Positions 15,878 to 23,335 of a stretch of 64,000 nucleotides of DNA are shown in pieces. Origin of the DNA: Curtobacterium pusillum (GTDB taxonomy: Bacteria; Actinomycetota; Actinomycetes; Actinomycetales; Microbacteriaceae); NCBI RefSeq assembly GCF_007680845.1, contig NZ_VEIY01000005.1:246471-310470 (forward strand). The letters are read 5' to 3'. Position numbers and translations under genes: made by a program. Each line of letters opens with the position of its first letter. Positions within the stretch are counted from its first letter, which is position 1. Under the pieces are notes generated by a model. That model was given only the letters and a program-made list of their open reading frames with translations. It was not told the origin of the DNA and did no database searches.

Positions 15878-17275
15878 ATGTCACGAACCCTGATCAGAGC
15901 CGGCTGGGTGCTCACCGCCGCGCCGGAGTCCTCCGCCACCCCCGCCGCGATCCGCGACGGGGCCGTCCTCCTCGACGGGGACCGGGTCGCTGCCGTGGGC
16001 ACGTACGCCGAGCTGCACGCCGAGCACCCCGACGCGGTCGTCCGGGGCGGGGCGCACGACGTCGTGACACCGGGCTTCGTGAACACGCACGGGCACTTCA
16101 GCGAGGGCCTCATCACCGGCATCGGCTCGCAGTACACGCTCTGGGAGTGGCTGAACGCCCTCGTCGGACGGGTGAACCCCGTGATGACCCGGGACAAGGC
16201 GTACGCGGGCACGATGCTGCAGGGCATCCAGATGCTCCGGAGTGGCGTGACCACCGCCAACGACATGTTCTGCTCCGACCCGATCCCGGGCGAGCCGGCG
16301 ACGCCGGGGGTCGTGCAGGCGCTCGAGGAGCTCGGGCTGCGCGGCGTGGTCTCGTTCGGGTCGGGCGACGTCGACCGCGGCTTCGGTCCGACGCCGATCC
16401 TCGAGGAGTTCGATGCCCTGCGTGAGGCAGCCGACGCCAGCCGGTACAGCTCGTTCCGGGTCGGGATGTCCTCGATCGGCCGGTACACCGACGCCGCGTG
16501 GGAGGAGCACATCGGCTACGCGGTCGACGGCGGCCATGGCATCCACGTGCACATCCAGGAGGTCCGCGAGGAGGTCACCGCGGCACGGCAGCGCACCGGG
16601 AAGACGGTCGTCGGGCACGCCGAGGCGACGGGTATGTTCCGCGTCCCGGTGATCGCCGCGCACAGCGTCTGGGTGGACCGCGACGACCGCGAGCGCTACG
16701 CGGCGAACGGCGTCGGCGTCGCGCACAACCCGGTCGCGAACGGCATCCTGGCGAGCGGCATCGCCCCGGTCGCCGAGCTCCGCGCGCTCGGGATCCCGGT
16801 CGGCATCGGCGTGGACGGTCCGGCGTCGAACGACTCGCAGGACTTCCTGCAGGCGATGAAGACCGCGGCGATCCTGGCCCGGGTGCGGGACCTGCAGGCC
16901 ACCGCGATGAGCGCTCGGGAGGCATTCGAGATGGGCACGATCGGCGGCGCCGCGGCGCTCCGGATGGACGACGAGATCGGGTCGCTCGAGCCCGGGAAGC
17001 GTGCGGACCTGGTCGTGTTCGACGGCGAGAGCCCCACGCTCGCGAACGTCCACGACCCGTACCAGGCGGTGGTGTTCGTCGCGGGGAGCCGCGAGGTGAA
17101 GGACGTCTGGGTGGACGGCGAGCTGAGCCTGGCCGACTTCGAGGTCACCCGCGTCGACGTCCGGGAGGCCGTGGCACGGGCCCGGCCGCTCGCCCGGCAG
17201 CTCGTCGCCGAGGCCGGGCTGGAGCGCCTGTCCGCACTGACCGGCGCCCCGCTCGACGACACCGAGCAGCCGTAG
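15878..17275 (+). CDS. Amidohydrolase family protein (AtzA/cytosine-deaminase-like)
   Basis: A 465-residue metallo-amidohydrolase. Metal ligands are visible in TPGFVNTHGHFSEGLITG, GIHVHIQEVREEV (strand 5), VPVIAAHSVWVDRDDRERYA (strand 6) and GIPVGIGVDGPASNDSQDF (strand 8, Asp). The C-terminal GSLEPGKRADLVVFDGE is a standard second-domain motif. The substrate is unknown; genome context points to a purine, pterin or other N-heterocycle. It is leaderless and GlnR-box driven (see 15829-15871). A terminator follows at 17281. Confidence 0.85.
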   Translation: MSRTLIRAGWVLTAAPESSATPAAIRDGAVLLDGDRVAAVGTYAELHAEHPDAVVRGGAHDVVTPGFVNTHGHFSEGLITGIGSQYTLWEWLNALVGRVNPVMTRDKAYAGTMLQGIQMLRSGVTTANDMFCSDPIPGEPATPGVVQALEELGLRGVVSFGSGDVDRGFGPTPILEEFDALREAADASRYSSFRVGMSSIGRYTDAAWEEHIGYAVDGGHGIHVHIQEVREEVTAARQRTGKTVVGHAEATGMFRVPVIAAHSVWVDRDDRERYAANGVGVAHNPVANGILASGIAPVAELRALGIPVGIGVDGPASNDSQDFLQAMKTAAILARVRDLQATAMSAREAFEMGTIGGAAALRMDDEIGSLEPGKRADLVVFDGESPTLANVHDPYQAVVFVAGSREVKDVWVDGELSLADFEVTRVDVREAVARARPLARQLVAEAGLERLSALTGAPLDDTEQP

Positions 17276-17280
17276 CCCCG

Positions 17281-17313
17281 AGCGGGTCGGTCGGCACTGC
17301 CGGCCGACCCGCT
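17281..17313. terminator. Bidirectional terminator between convergent genes
   Basis: A 10-bp outer stem (AGCGGGTCGG / CCGACCCGCT) with an inner CGGC/GCCG pairing starts 6 bp after the plus-strand amidohydrolase stop. The right arm overlaps the stop of the minus-strand reductase, so it can serve both genes. Confidence 0.75.
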
Positions 17314-18265
17314 ACAGCTCGAGCACCAGGCGCGGGCAGCCCCGACGGGCGCGGGAGACGCAGACCATCATCGTGCGGTCGTCGGCCTGCTCCGCCGGGC
17401 TGAGCACGGTGTCGCGGTGCTCGACGGCTCCCTCGAGCACGGGGGTCTCGCACGTGCCGCACGTGCCCTCCCGGCAGGACGACAGCACGAAGGCGCCGGC
17501 TTCCTCGGCGACCTCGAGCACCGTGCGGTCCGCAGGCACGGTGACGGTCACGCCGGTGACGGCGAGCTCGACCTCGAACGCCTCCCCCGGGGCGTCCGCG
17601 TCGGCCGCGGGTTCGAACCGCTCGACGCGGACGCTGCCGGTCGGCCAGTGCGCCGCAGCGGCCTCGACGGCGTCCATCAGCCGCCGCGGGCCGCAGCAGT
17701 ACACGACCGCGTCGCGGGGGTCGGCGAGCAGCGCGTCGACGTCGAGCCGGGTGCCCTCGTCGGCGACCGCGATCTCGACGCGGTCCGGGTGTTCCGCGAC
17801 GAGTTCCGCGGCGAACGGCATCCGCGCGCGACTCCGGCCGGCGTAGTGCAGCTCCCACGGCGTGCCGGCCGCCTCGGCTGCGGCGATCATGGCGCGGATC
17901 GGGGTGATGCCGATGCCGCCGGCGACGAAGACCGCCGGTCGCTGGGGGTCGAACCCGAAGTGGTTCCGCGGTCCGCCGACGGTCACCTCGTCGCCGACGC
18001 GCAGCGCCTCGTGCACGGCGAGCGAACCGCCGCGCCCCGATGCCTCGCGCAGCACCGCCACGCGCCAGTGCCCGGCGTTGGTCGTGGTCACGAGCGAGTA
18101 CTGCCGCTCGGTGCCGTCCGCGACCTCGAGGTCGATGTGGGCGCCCGCCTCCCACGCGGGCAGCGCACCGGGTCCGACGGGTGCGAGGTCGAGCGTGACG
18201 ACGTCCTCGGCCACCGCCTCCCGGCCGGCGATCCGGACCCGGAACCGGTTCGGCACCGCGCTCAC
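17312..18265 (-). CDS. Oxygenase reductase (FNR domain plus C-terminal [2Fe-2S] ferredoxin)
   Basis: The 317-residue protein has the phthalate dioxygenase reductase/VanB domain order: a flavin-binding barrel (RQYSLVTTTN, GGSLAVHEAL), an NAD domain (VFVAGGIGITPIRAMI; CCGPRRLMD) and a C-terminal plant-type ferredoxin with cysteines in SSCREGTCGTC plus a later MMVC. It would pass electrons from NAD(P)H to an oxygenase, but no oxygenase component is encoded nearby. The GTG start at 18265 overlaps the stop of the XRE-cupin regulator (GTGA), so the two are co-translated. Confidence 0.9.
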   Translation of the reverse strand: MSAVPNRFRVRIAGREAVAEDVVTLDLAPVGPGALPAWEAGAHIDLEVADGTERQYSLVTTTNAGHWRVAVLREASGRGGSLAVHEALRVGDEVTVGGPRNHFGFDPQRPAVFVAGGIGITPIRAMIAAAEAAGTPWELHYAGRSRARMPFAAELVAEHPDRVEIAVADEGTRLDVDALLADPRDAVVYCCGPRRLMDAVEAAAAHWPTGSVRVERFEPAADADAPGEAFEVELAVTGVTVTVPADRTVLEVAEEAGAFVLSSCREGTCGTCETPVLEGAVEHRDTVLSPAEQADDRTMMVCVSRARRGCPRLVLEL

Positions 18266-18876
18266 GAGGCGGCTCCGGCCCGCGGGGTCTCCTTGACGAC
18301 GACGAGGTGGAACGCGCTGCCGTCGGCGCTGCACCACCGGTGCCCGGTGCCGCCCCGGTAGTACGCGGAGTCCCCCGGTCCGAGCCGCAGCAGGTCCTGG
18401 CCGCGGAGGTCGAGCACGACGTCGCCGGCGAGCACGGTGAGGAATTCGTCCTCCCGGTGCTCGAAGTACTCCCCGAGGTCGGTGTTGTCGCCCTTCCACT
18501 CGAGCGGCTCGAACGCGTGCGGGCCGGCGGGCACGAGGAGCCGGGCCTCGCCGCTGGAGAACGGCCCGCGTGCGCCCTCGTCGGCTCGGACGACCTCGGG
18601 CCGCCGGTCGTCGGGTTCCCGGCCGGCGGGGGCGCCGGCGGCGAGGAGTTCGACCTGGCTGGTGCCGAGCGCGGCCGCGATCTTCTCGAGCGACACCATG
18701 CTCGCGCGGGAGTGCCCGCGTTCGACCTGGCTGAGGAACGGGTGGGACAGGCCGGTGCCGGCGGCGAGCTGCACGAGCGTCATCCGCGCAGCGCGTCGGA
18801 GGGCCCGGATGTGCTCGCCGACCCGTCGTGCCTGGTCGTCGACGATCCGGTCGGTCTCGATCATCTCGGTGGGCAT
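18262..18876 (-). CDS. XRE-family regulator with C-terminal cupin domain
   Basis: A 204-residue regulator with an N-terminal HTH_3 domain (MTLVQLAAGTGLSHPFLSQVERGHSRASMVSLEKIAAAL, about residues 32-72) and a C-terminal cupin (about 120-200; EYFEHREDEFLTVLAGDVVLDL, GDSAYYRGGTGHRW). Such proteins (PuuR/SutR type) sense small metabolites and usually regulate adjacent catabolic genes. It is divergent from the CodA-like deaminase/ABC operon and co-translated with the reductase. The 19-bp palindrome at 18988-19006 in the shared gap is a candidate operator. Confidence 0.9.
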   Translation of the reverse strand: MPTEMIETDRIVDDQARRVGEHIRALRRAARMTLVQLAAGTGLSHPFLSQVERGHSRASMVSLEKIAAALGTSQVELLAAGAPAGREPDDRRPEVVRADEGARGPFSSGEARLLVPAGPHAFEPLEWKGDNTDLGEYFEHREDEFLTVLAGDVVLDLRGQDLLRLGPGDSAYYRGGTGHRWCSADGSAFHLVVVKETPRAGAAS

Positions 18877-18929
18877 CGCGCTCCGATCGGGGGTCAGGGA
18901 GGGGCTGGTCGTTCCGTGCTCCGGGGTTC

Positions 18930-18982
18930 GTCACATCCGGCAACCGGAGCGAAACGAGCGGGAAACACAGCCCACTTAGCAT
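18930..18982 (+). promoter_or_regulatory. GlnR-like box and -10 of the CodA-like/NitT operon
   Basis: GTCAC (18930), GCAAC-CGGAGC-GAAAC (18940-18955) and a further GAAAC six nt on (18962-18966) form a tandem GlnR-type array. GAAAC at 18951-18955 is exactly 21 nt before TAGCAT (18977-18982), the likely -10 box. Spacing is identical to the promoters at 15829, 26148 and 38618. Confidence 0.65.
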
Positions 18983-18987
18983 CGTGG

Positions 18988-19006
18988 ATGTTGATGCGAT
19001 CAACAT
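18988..19006. promoter_or_regulatory. Perfect palindromic operator at the predicted transcription start
   Basis: ATGTTGAT-GCG-ATCAACAT is a perfect inverted repeat with 8-bp arms and a 3-bp centre, 5 bp downstream of the -10 TAGCAT. That places it over the +1 of the CodA-like/ABC operon, the position of a repressor operator. The divergent XRE-cupin protein is the closest candidate to bind it. Confidence 0.65.
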
Positions 19007-19031
19007 TCTCACACACGATCGAGAGGGCCCC

Positions 19032-20294
19032 ATGGACTCGTCATCGCCCCGCCCGATCGCCCTCCTGCGGAACGCGCTGCTGCCCGACGGCGGCCTCGTC
19101 GACGTCGCGATCGACGGCGGCACCGTCACCGAGGTCGCGCCCGCCGGCCGCCGCACCGCAGCTCCCGAGCGGACCCTCGACCTCGAGGGACGACTCCTCC
19201 TCCCCGCCCCGGCCGAGCCGCACGCGCACCTCGACAAGGCCCTCAGCGCCGACCGCATCCGACCGCCGCTCGGCGACCTCGGCTCCGCGATCGCGGCCTG
19301 GACCGAGTACGCCACGACCATGACGGTCGACGAGATCGCCGACCGTGCCCGGACCCAGGCGCTCGCGATGCTCGCCACCGGCACCACCGCCGTCCGCACC
19401 CACGTCGACGTGCTCAGCGACGGCGGGAGCGCGAGCGTCGCCGACGCCGTCCGCGGAGCACGGGCTCTCGTGCGGGTGCGGGACGAGCTCGCCGACCTCA
19501 TGGACATCGAGCTCGTCGCGCTCGCCGGACCGCTCGCCCCCGACGAGCACGTCGAGGCCGTGCTCGACCTCGGCGTGGACCTGGTCGGCGGCGCCCCGCA
19601 CCTCGCGGACGACCCGCACGCCGACGTCGACCGCCTGCTCGCCATCGCCGAGCGGCGCGGCCTCGGCGTGGACCTGCACGCAGACGAGAGCCTCGACGGC
19701 CCGGTCACCCTCGACCACTACGCCCGCTCCGTCCGGGACTGGCCGCGGGACCGGCAGTACTCCGCGGGGCACTGCGTCCGGCTCGGCACCCTCGGCGCCG
19801 AGCGGCTCGCGGAGGTCGTCGCGGACGTCGCCGCGGCGGACATCGGCGTCATCACGCTGCCGATCACGAACCTGTACCTGCAGGGCTGGCAGCACCCGGT
19901 GTCGACGCCGCGCGGCCTCACCGCGATCCGGGCGCTGCTCGACGCCGGCGTCCGGGTCGCCGCCGGCGCCGACAACGTCCGCGACCCGTTCAACCCCGTC
20001 GGTCGGAGCGACGCCCTCGAGACCGCGTCCCTCCTCGTGTCGGCCGCCCACCTCACGCCGGACGAGGCGTACGCGATGGTGAGCGACGGCGCCCGGAGCG
20101 TGATGGGCCTCCCGCCCGCCGGCGTGTTCCCCGGCGCACGCGCCGACCTGCTCGCCCTGTCGGCCTCGACCGTCACCGACGCCGTGGCCAACGCTCCCGC
20201 CGACCGCATCGTGCTCGCCCGCGGTCGCCTCGTCGCCCGGACCGAAGTACGGCGCACCGTCGCCGCGGCCCGGGTCGTCCAACCCGTCGCCTGA
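19032..20294 (+). CDS. Cytosine-deaminase-like amidohydrolase (CodA type)
   Basis: A 420-residue amidohydrolase of the CodA group. The strand-1 motif is EPHAHLDKALSADRI (metal HxH followed by LDK, a CodA/isocytosine deaminase hallmark), then GTTAVRTHVDV, GVDLHADESLD (strand-5 His), YSAGHCVRLGTL (strand-6 His) and VAAGADNVRDPFNPVGRSD (strand-8 Asp). The likely reaction is hydrolytic deamination or opening of a pyrimidine-like or N-heterocyclic ring. The ATG at 19032 is preceded by GAGAGG. It leads an operon with the ABC transporter and is probably GlnR-activated. Confidence 0.86.
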   Translation: MDSSSPRPIALLRNALLPDGGLVDVAIDGGTVTEVAPAGRRTAAPERTLDLEGRLLLPAPAEPHAHLDKALSADRIRPPLGDLGSAIAAWTEYATTMTVDEIADRARTQALAMLATGTTAVRTHVDVLSDGGSASVADAVRGARALVRVRDELADLMDIELVALAGPLAPDEHVEAVLDLGVDLVGGAPHLADDPHADVDRLLAIAERRGLGVDLHADESLDGPVTLDHYARSVRDWPRDRQYSAGHCVRLGTLGAERLAEVVADVAAADIGVITLPITNLYLQGWQHPVSTPRGLTAIRALLDAGVRVAAGADNVRDPFNPVGRSDALETASLLVSAAHLTPDEAYAMVSDGARSVMGLPPAGVFPGARADLLALSASTVTDAVANAPADRIVLARGRLVARTEVRRTVAAARVVQPVA

Positions 20295-20327
20295 CCACCC
20301 CGACGCCCACCAGAACACGAGGTAGCC

Positions 20328-21095
20328 GTGACCACCACCGCACCAGCCCCCGTCACCGCGACGGACACGCTGCTCGACTTCCGGAACGTGGAGATGACGT
20401 TCCCGAACGGCACGATCGCCCTGCAGGGCGTCGACCTGACCGTCGACCGCGGACAGTTCGTGTCCGTCGTCGGTCCCTCCGGCTGCGGCAAGTCGACCCT
20501 GCTCCGGATCGCGTCCGGGCTCGAGACCGCCTCCGACGGATCGGCCGGCGTCGCCGCCGACCGGATCGGGTACGTCTTCCAGGACGCCACGCTCCTGCCC
20601 TGGCGCACCGTGCAGGGCAACGTCGAGCTCCTCGCCGAGCTCGGCGGGGTGCCCAAGGCCGAACGCGCCGCGAAGGCGAAGCAGGCGATCGACCTCGTCG
20701 GCCTGAACGGCTTCGAGACGAACCTGCCGAAGCAGCTCTCCGGCGGCATGCGGATGCGCGTGTCGCTCGCCCGGTCGCTCACGCTCGATCCCGAGTTGTT
20801 CCTGTTCGACGAGCCGTTCGGCGCCCTCGACGAGATCACCCGCGAGCGCCTCAACGACGAGCTCCTCCGGCTCTTCGTCGAGCAGCGCTTCGCCGGGCTC
20901 TTCATCACGCACTCGGTCTCCGAGGCCGTGTACCTGTCGACCGAGGTCATCGTCATGTCCGGTCGTCCCGGCGGCGTGGTCGGCCGGTTCGAGGTGCCGT
21001 TCCCGATGCCCCGCGACCCCGACATCCGCTTCACCCCGGAGTTCGCCGAACTCGTCGGGAAGGTCTCGCACGCACTCCGAGAGGGGCACCGCTGA
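20328..21095 (+). CDS. ABC transporter ATPase, NitT/TauT family
   Basis: The 255-residue ATPase has Walker A GPSGCGKSTLLR, Q-loop VFQDATLLPWRTV, signature LSGGMRMRVSLARSL and Walker B LFLFDEPFGALDE, all typical of the SsuB/TauB group, plus the H-loop THSVSEAVYLS. It energises the permease encoded next, with which it overlaps by one base (TGATG). The GTG start at 20328 follows GAGGTAG. The substrate is inferred from neighbours to be a nitrogenous heterocycle or ureide. Confidence 0.95.
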   Translation: MTTTAPAPVTATDTLLDFRNVEMTFPNGTIALQGVDLTVDRGQFVSVVGPSGCGKSTLLRIASGLETASDGSAGVAADRIGYVFQDATLLPWRTVQGNVELLAELGGVPKAERAAKAKQAIDLVGLNGFETNLPKQLSGGMRMRVSLARSLTLDPELFLFDEPFGALDEITRERLNDELLRLFVEQRFAGLFITHSVSEAVYLSTEVIVMSGRPGGVVGRFEVPFPMPRDPDIRFTPEFAELVGKVSHALREGHR

Positions 21096-21958
21096 TGGTC
21101 ACCGTGCAGGAAGCCACCCAGGCGCGCACCGCACGCGTCGCGGCCCGCCGCGGCCGGACCCGCCGCACGGTGACGTGGTGGCAGCCGCTCGTCGTCCTCG
21201 CCGTGCTCGTCGGCGTCTGGTACGCGGCCGCCGCCTACTACGACCACGTCCGGAGCCTGGCGTTCCTCGTGCCGTACCCGCACCTCGTGCTCAAGGCGAT
21301 CGTGTGGGACACGGACCCGAGCGGCACCGTCACCACCTTCGGCCACGACCTCTGGACGGCGCTCGGACGCACCTCCGTCGTGTCGCTGACCGGGCTCGGC
21401 TTCGCGATCGTCATCGGCGTCGCCTGGGCGATGCTCATGGCGCAGGCGAAGTGGCTCGAGAACTCGCTCTACCCGTACGCCGTGATCCTGCAGTGCGTGC
21501 CGATCCTCGCACTCGTGCCGCTCATCGGCGCACTGTTCGGGTACGAGTTCGTCAGCCGCGTCATCGTCACGGTGATGATCGCCCTGTTCCCGATGGTGTC
21601 GAACACCCTGTTCGGCCTGCAGTCGTCCGACCGGGCGCAGCGCGAGCTCTTCCGGCTCCAGCGCGCCGGCCGCGGGGCCCAGCTCGTGAAGCTCCAGATC
21701 CCCTCGGCACTGCCGTCGATCTTCGTCGGCCTGCGCACCTCGGCCGGCCTCTCGGTGATCGGCGCGATCGTCGGCGACCAGTTCTTCCAGCGCGGCAACC
21801 CCGGCCTCGGCGTCCTCATCCAGGTGACGGCGTCCCGGCTGATGGGTCCGGAGCTCTACGCGACGATCATCATCGCCTCGCTCTACGGCGTCGCCGTGTT
21901 CCTCGTCTTCGGCCTCATCGGTCGCCTCGCCGTCGGGCGCTGGCACGACTTCGGCTGA
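21095..21958 (+). CDS. ABC transporter permease, NitT/TauT family
   Basis: A 287-residue permease with about six transmembrane helices and the BPD_transp_1 coupling loop (about residues 180-205; SDRAQRELFRLQRAGRGAQL, then LQIPSALPSIFVGLRTSAGLSVIGAIVGD), as in SsuC/TauC/ThiX. The N-terminus has an arginine-rich cytoplasmic stretch before the first helix. It is coupled to the ATPase gene and followed 95 bp later by the binding protein. Confidence 0.94.
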   Translation: MVTVQEATQARTARVAARRGRTRRTVTWWQPLVVLAVLVGVWYAAAAYYDHVRSLAFLVPYPHLVLKAIVWDTDPSGTVTTFGHDLWTALGRTSVVSLTGLGFAIVIGVAWAMLMAQAKWLENSLYPYAVILQCVPILALVPLIGALFGYEFVSRVIVTVMIALFPMVSNTLFGLQSSDRAQRELFRLQRAGRGAQLVKLQIPSALPSIFVGLRTSAGLSVIGAIVGDQFFQRGNPGLGVLIQVTASRLMGPELYATIIIASLYGVAVFLVFGLIGRLAVGRWHDFG

Positions 21959-22053
21959 GCACGACCCCCAGACCAGCTCCACCTCCCACAGCACCAGCAC
22001 TCCCCTCACCCGACCCCCAGCACCACGAGACCCGCACCACGAACGGAGCACCC

Positions 22054-23244
22054 ATGCGCCTCACGACCCGGATCGGCGTCGCCACCGCAGCGCTCAGCGT
22101 CACCGCACTCGCCCTCGCCGGATGTGCGAGCGGCTCGTCCAGCGACACGAGCACCACCGCCGCGGCGAGCAGCGCCTCCGGCCCGGCGATCGACCTGTCG
22201 AGCGCCTGCCCGGCCACCGTCGTCGTCCAGACCGACTGGAACCCCGAGGGCGACCACGGCCACCTGTACCAGATGCTCGGCCCGAACCCGACGATCGACG
22301 CCTCCGGCAAGACCGTCACCGGCGACCTCTACGCGAACGGCAAGTCCACCGGCGTCAAGCTCGAGATCCGCGCCGGTGGCCCGGCGATCGGCTACTCGAC
22401 CGTCAGCTCGCAGATGTACCAGGACAAGTCGATCACCCTCGGCTACGTGTCCACCGACGAGGCCGTCCAGTTCTCCGGCAACCTCCCGACCACCGCGGTG
22501 TTCGCCGAGAACGACAAGTCGCCGATGGTCATCATGTACGACCCGTCGAAGTACAAGGACGTCAGCAGCATCAAGGCGCTCGGCAAGGATCTCAAGGCCG
22601 ACGGCGGCGTGGTCCGCTACTTCAACGGCGCCGCGTACATGACGTACCTCCAGGAGAGCGGCACGCTGCCGAAGAGCGTCCTCGACGGCAGCTACGACGG
22701 CACCCCGTCGAAGTTCGTCGCCGCGGGCGGCAAGGACGCCCAGCAGGGCTTCGCGACCGCCGAGCCGTACATCTACCAGAACCAGGTCGCGGCCTGGGGC
22801 AAGAAGGTCGACTACAAGCTCATCTCGAGCACCGGCTGGAACCCGTACCCCGAGACGATGTCGGTGCGCTCCGGCGACCTGACGAAGCTGACGCCCTGCC
22901 TCAAGAAGCTCGTCCCCGTGATGCAGCAGGCGGACGTCGACTACCTCAAGTCCCCGTCGGCGACGAACGACCTCATCACGAAGCTCGTGCAGCAGTACAA
23001 CAACGGCTGGGCGTACGACTCCAAGGTCGGCGCGTTCGCCGCGAAGCAGATGAAGGACCTCGGTATCGCGACCGACGGCGACAACGGCTACGTCGGCGAC
23101 CTCGACGACGCCCGCGTCACCGACTTCATCAAGAAGGCCACGCCGATCTTCGACGGGTCCGGCGGCCACGTGGCGTCCGGCCTGACGGCCAGTGACCTCT
23201 ACACCAACGAGTTCCTCGACAAGAAGATCTCGCTCGGCTACTGA
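22054..23244 (+). CDS. ABC substrate-binding lipoprotein, NitT/TauT system
   Basis: A 396-residue lipoprotein. The signal peptide ends in the lipobox LALAGC (Cys24), followed by a Ser/Thr/Ala linker. The mature part begins TVVVQTDWNPEGDHGHLYQMLG and has a two-lobed NMT1/THI5-like pattern (GGPAIGYSTVSSQMYQDKSITLGYV; GFATAEPYIYQNQV). The TDW motif resembles binding proteins for planar N-heterocycles such as hydroxymethylpyrimidine, but the ligand cannot be read from sequence. It is the last gene before a strong terminator. Confidence 0.9.
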   Translation: MRLTTRIGVATAALSVTALALAGCASGSSSDTSTTAAASSASGPAIDLSSACPATVVVQTDWNPEGDHGHLYQMLGPNPTIDASGKTVTGDLYANGKSTGVKLEIRAGGPAIGYSTVSSQMYQDKSITLGYVSTDEAVQFSGNLPTTAVFAENDKSPMVIMYDPSKYKDVSSIKALGKDLKADGGVVRYFNGAAYMTYLQESGTLPKSVLDGSYDGTPSKFVAAGGKDAQQGFATAEPYIYQNQVAAWGKKVDYKLISSTGWNPYPETMSVRSGDLTKLTPCLKKLVPVMQQADVDYLKSPSATNDLITKLVQQYNNGWAYDSKVGAFAAKQMKDLGIATDGDNGYVGDLDDARVTDFIKKATPIFDGSGGHVASGLTASDLYTNEFLDKKISLGY

Positions 23245-23253
23245 GCCGACCAA

Positions 23254-23305
23254 ACGGCGGACGGGAGGCGCGGCACCAGCCCGTGTCGCGCCTCCCGTCC
23301 GCCGT
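23254..23305 (+). terminator. Terminator hairpin after the binding-protein gene
   Basis: A 19-20-bp stem (left arm 23254-23273, right arm 23287-23305) with a 13-nt loop, built on the same GGACGGGAGGCGCGG core as 5928-5976 and 9907-9948. It lies 10 bp after the stop and probably separates the transporter from the oxidase operon at least partially. Confidence 0.88.
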
Positions 23306-23335
23306 CGACGCACCTCGCACCCCACAGGAGCCAGC

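Noticed and set aside
22380..22396. GATCGGCTAC sequence inside the ABC binding-protein gene
   Set aside because: It is part of conserved coding sequence (AIGYST) and matches only the first ten bases of the dispersed element.
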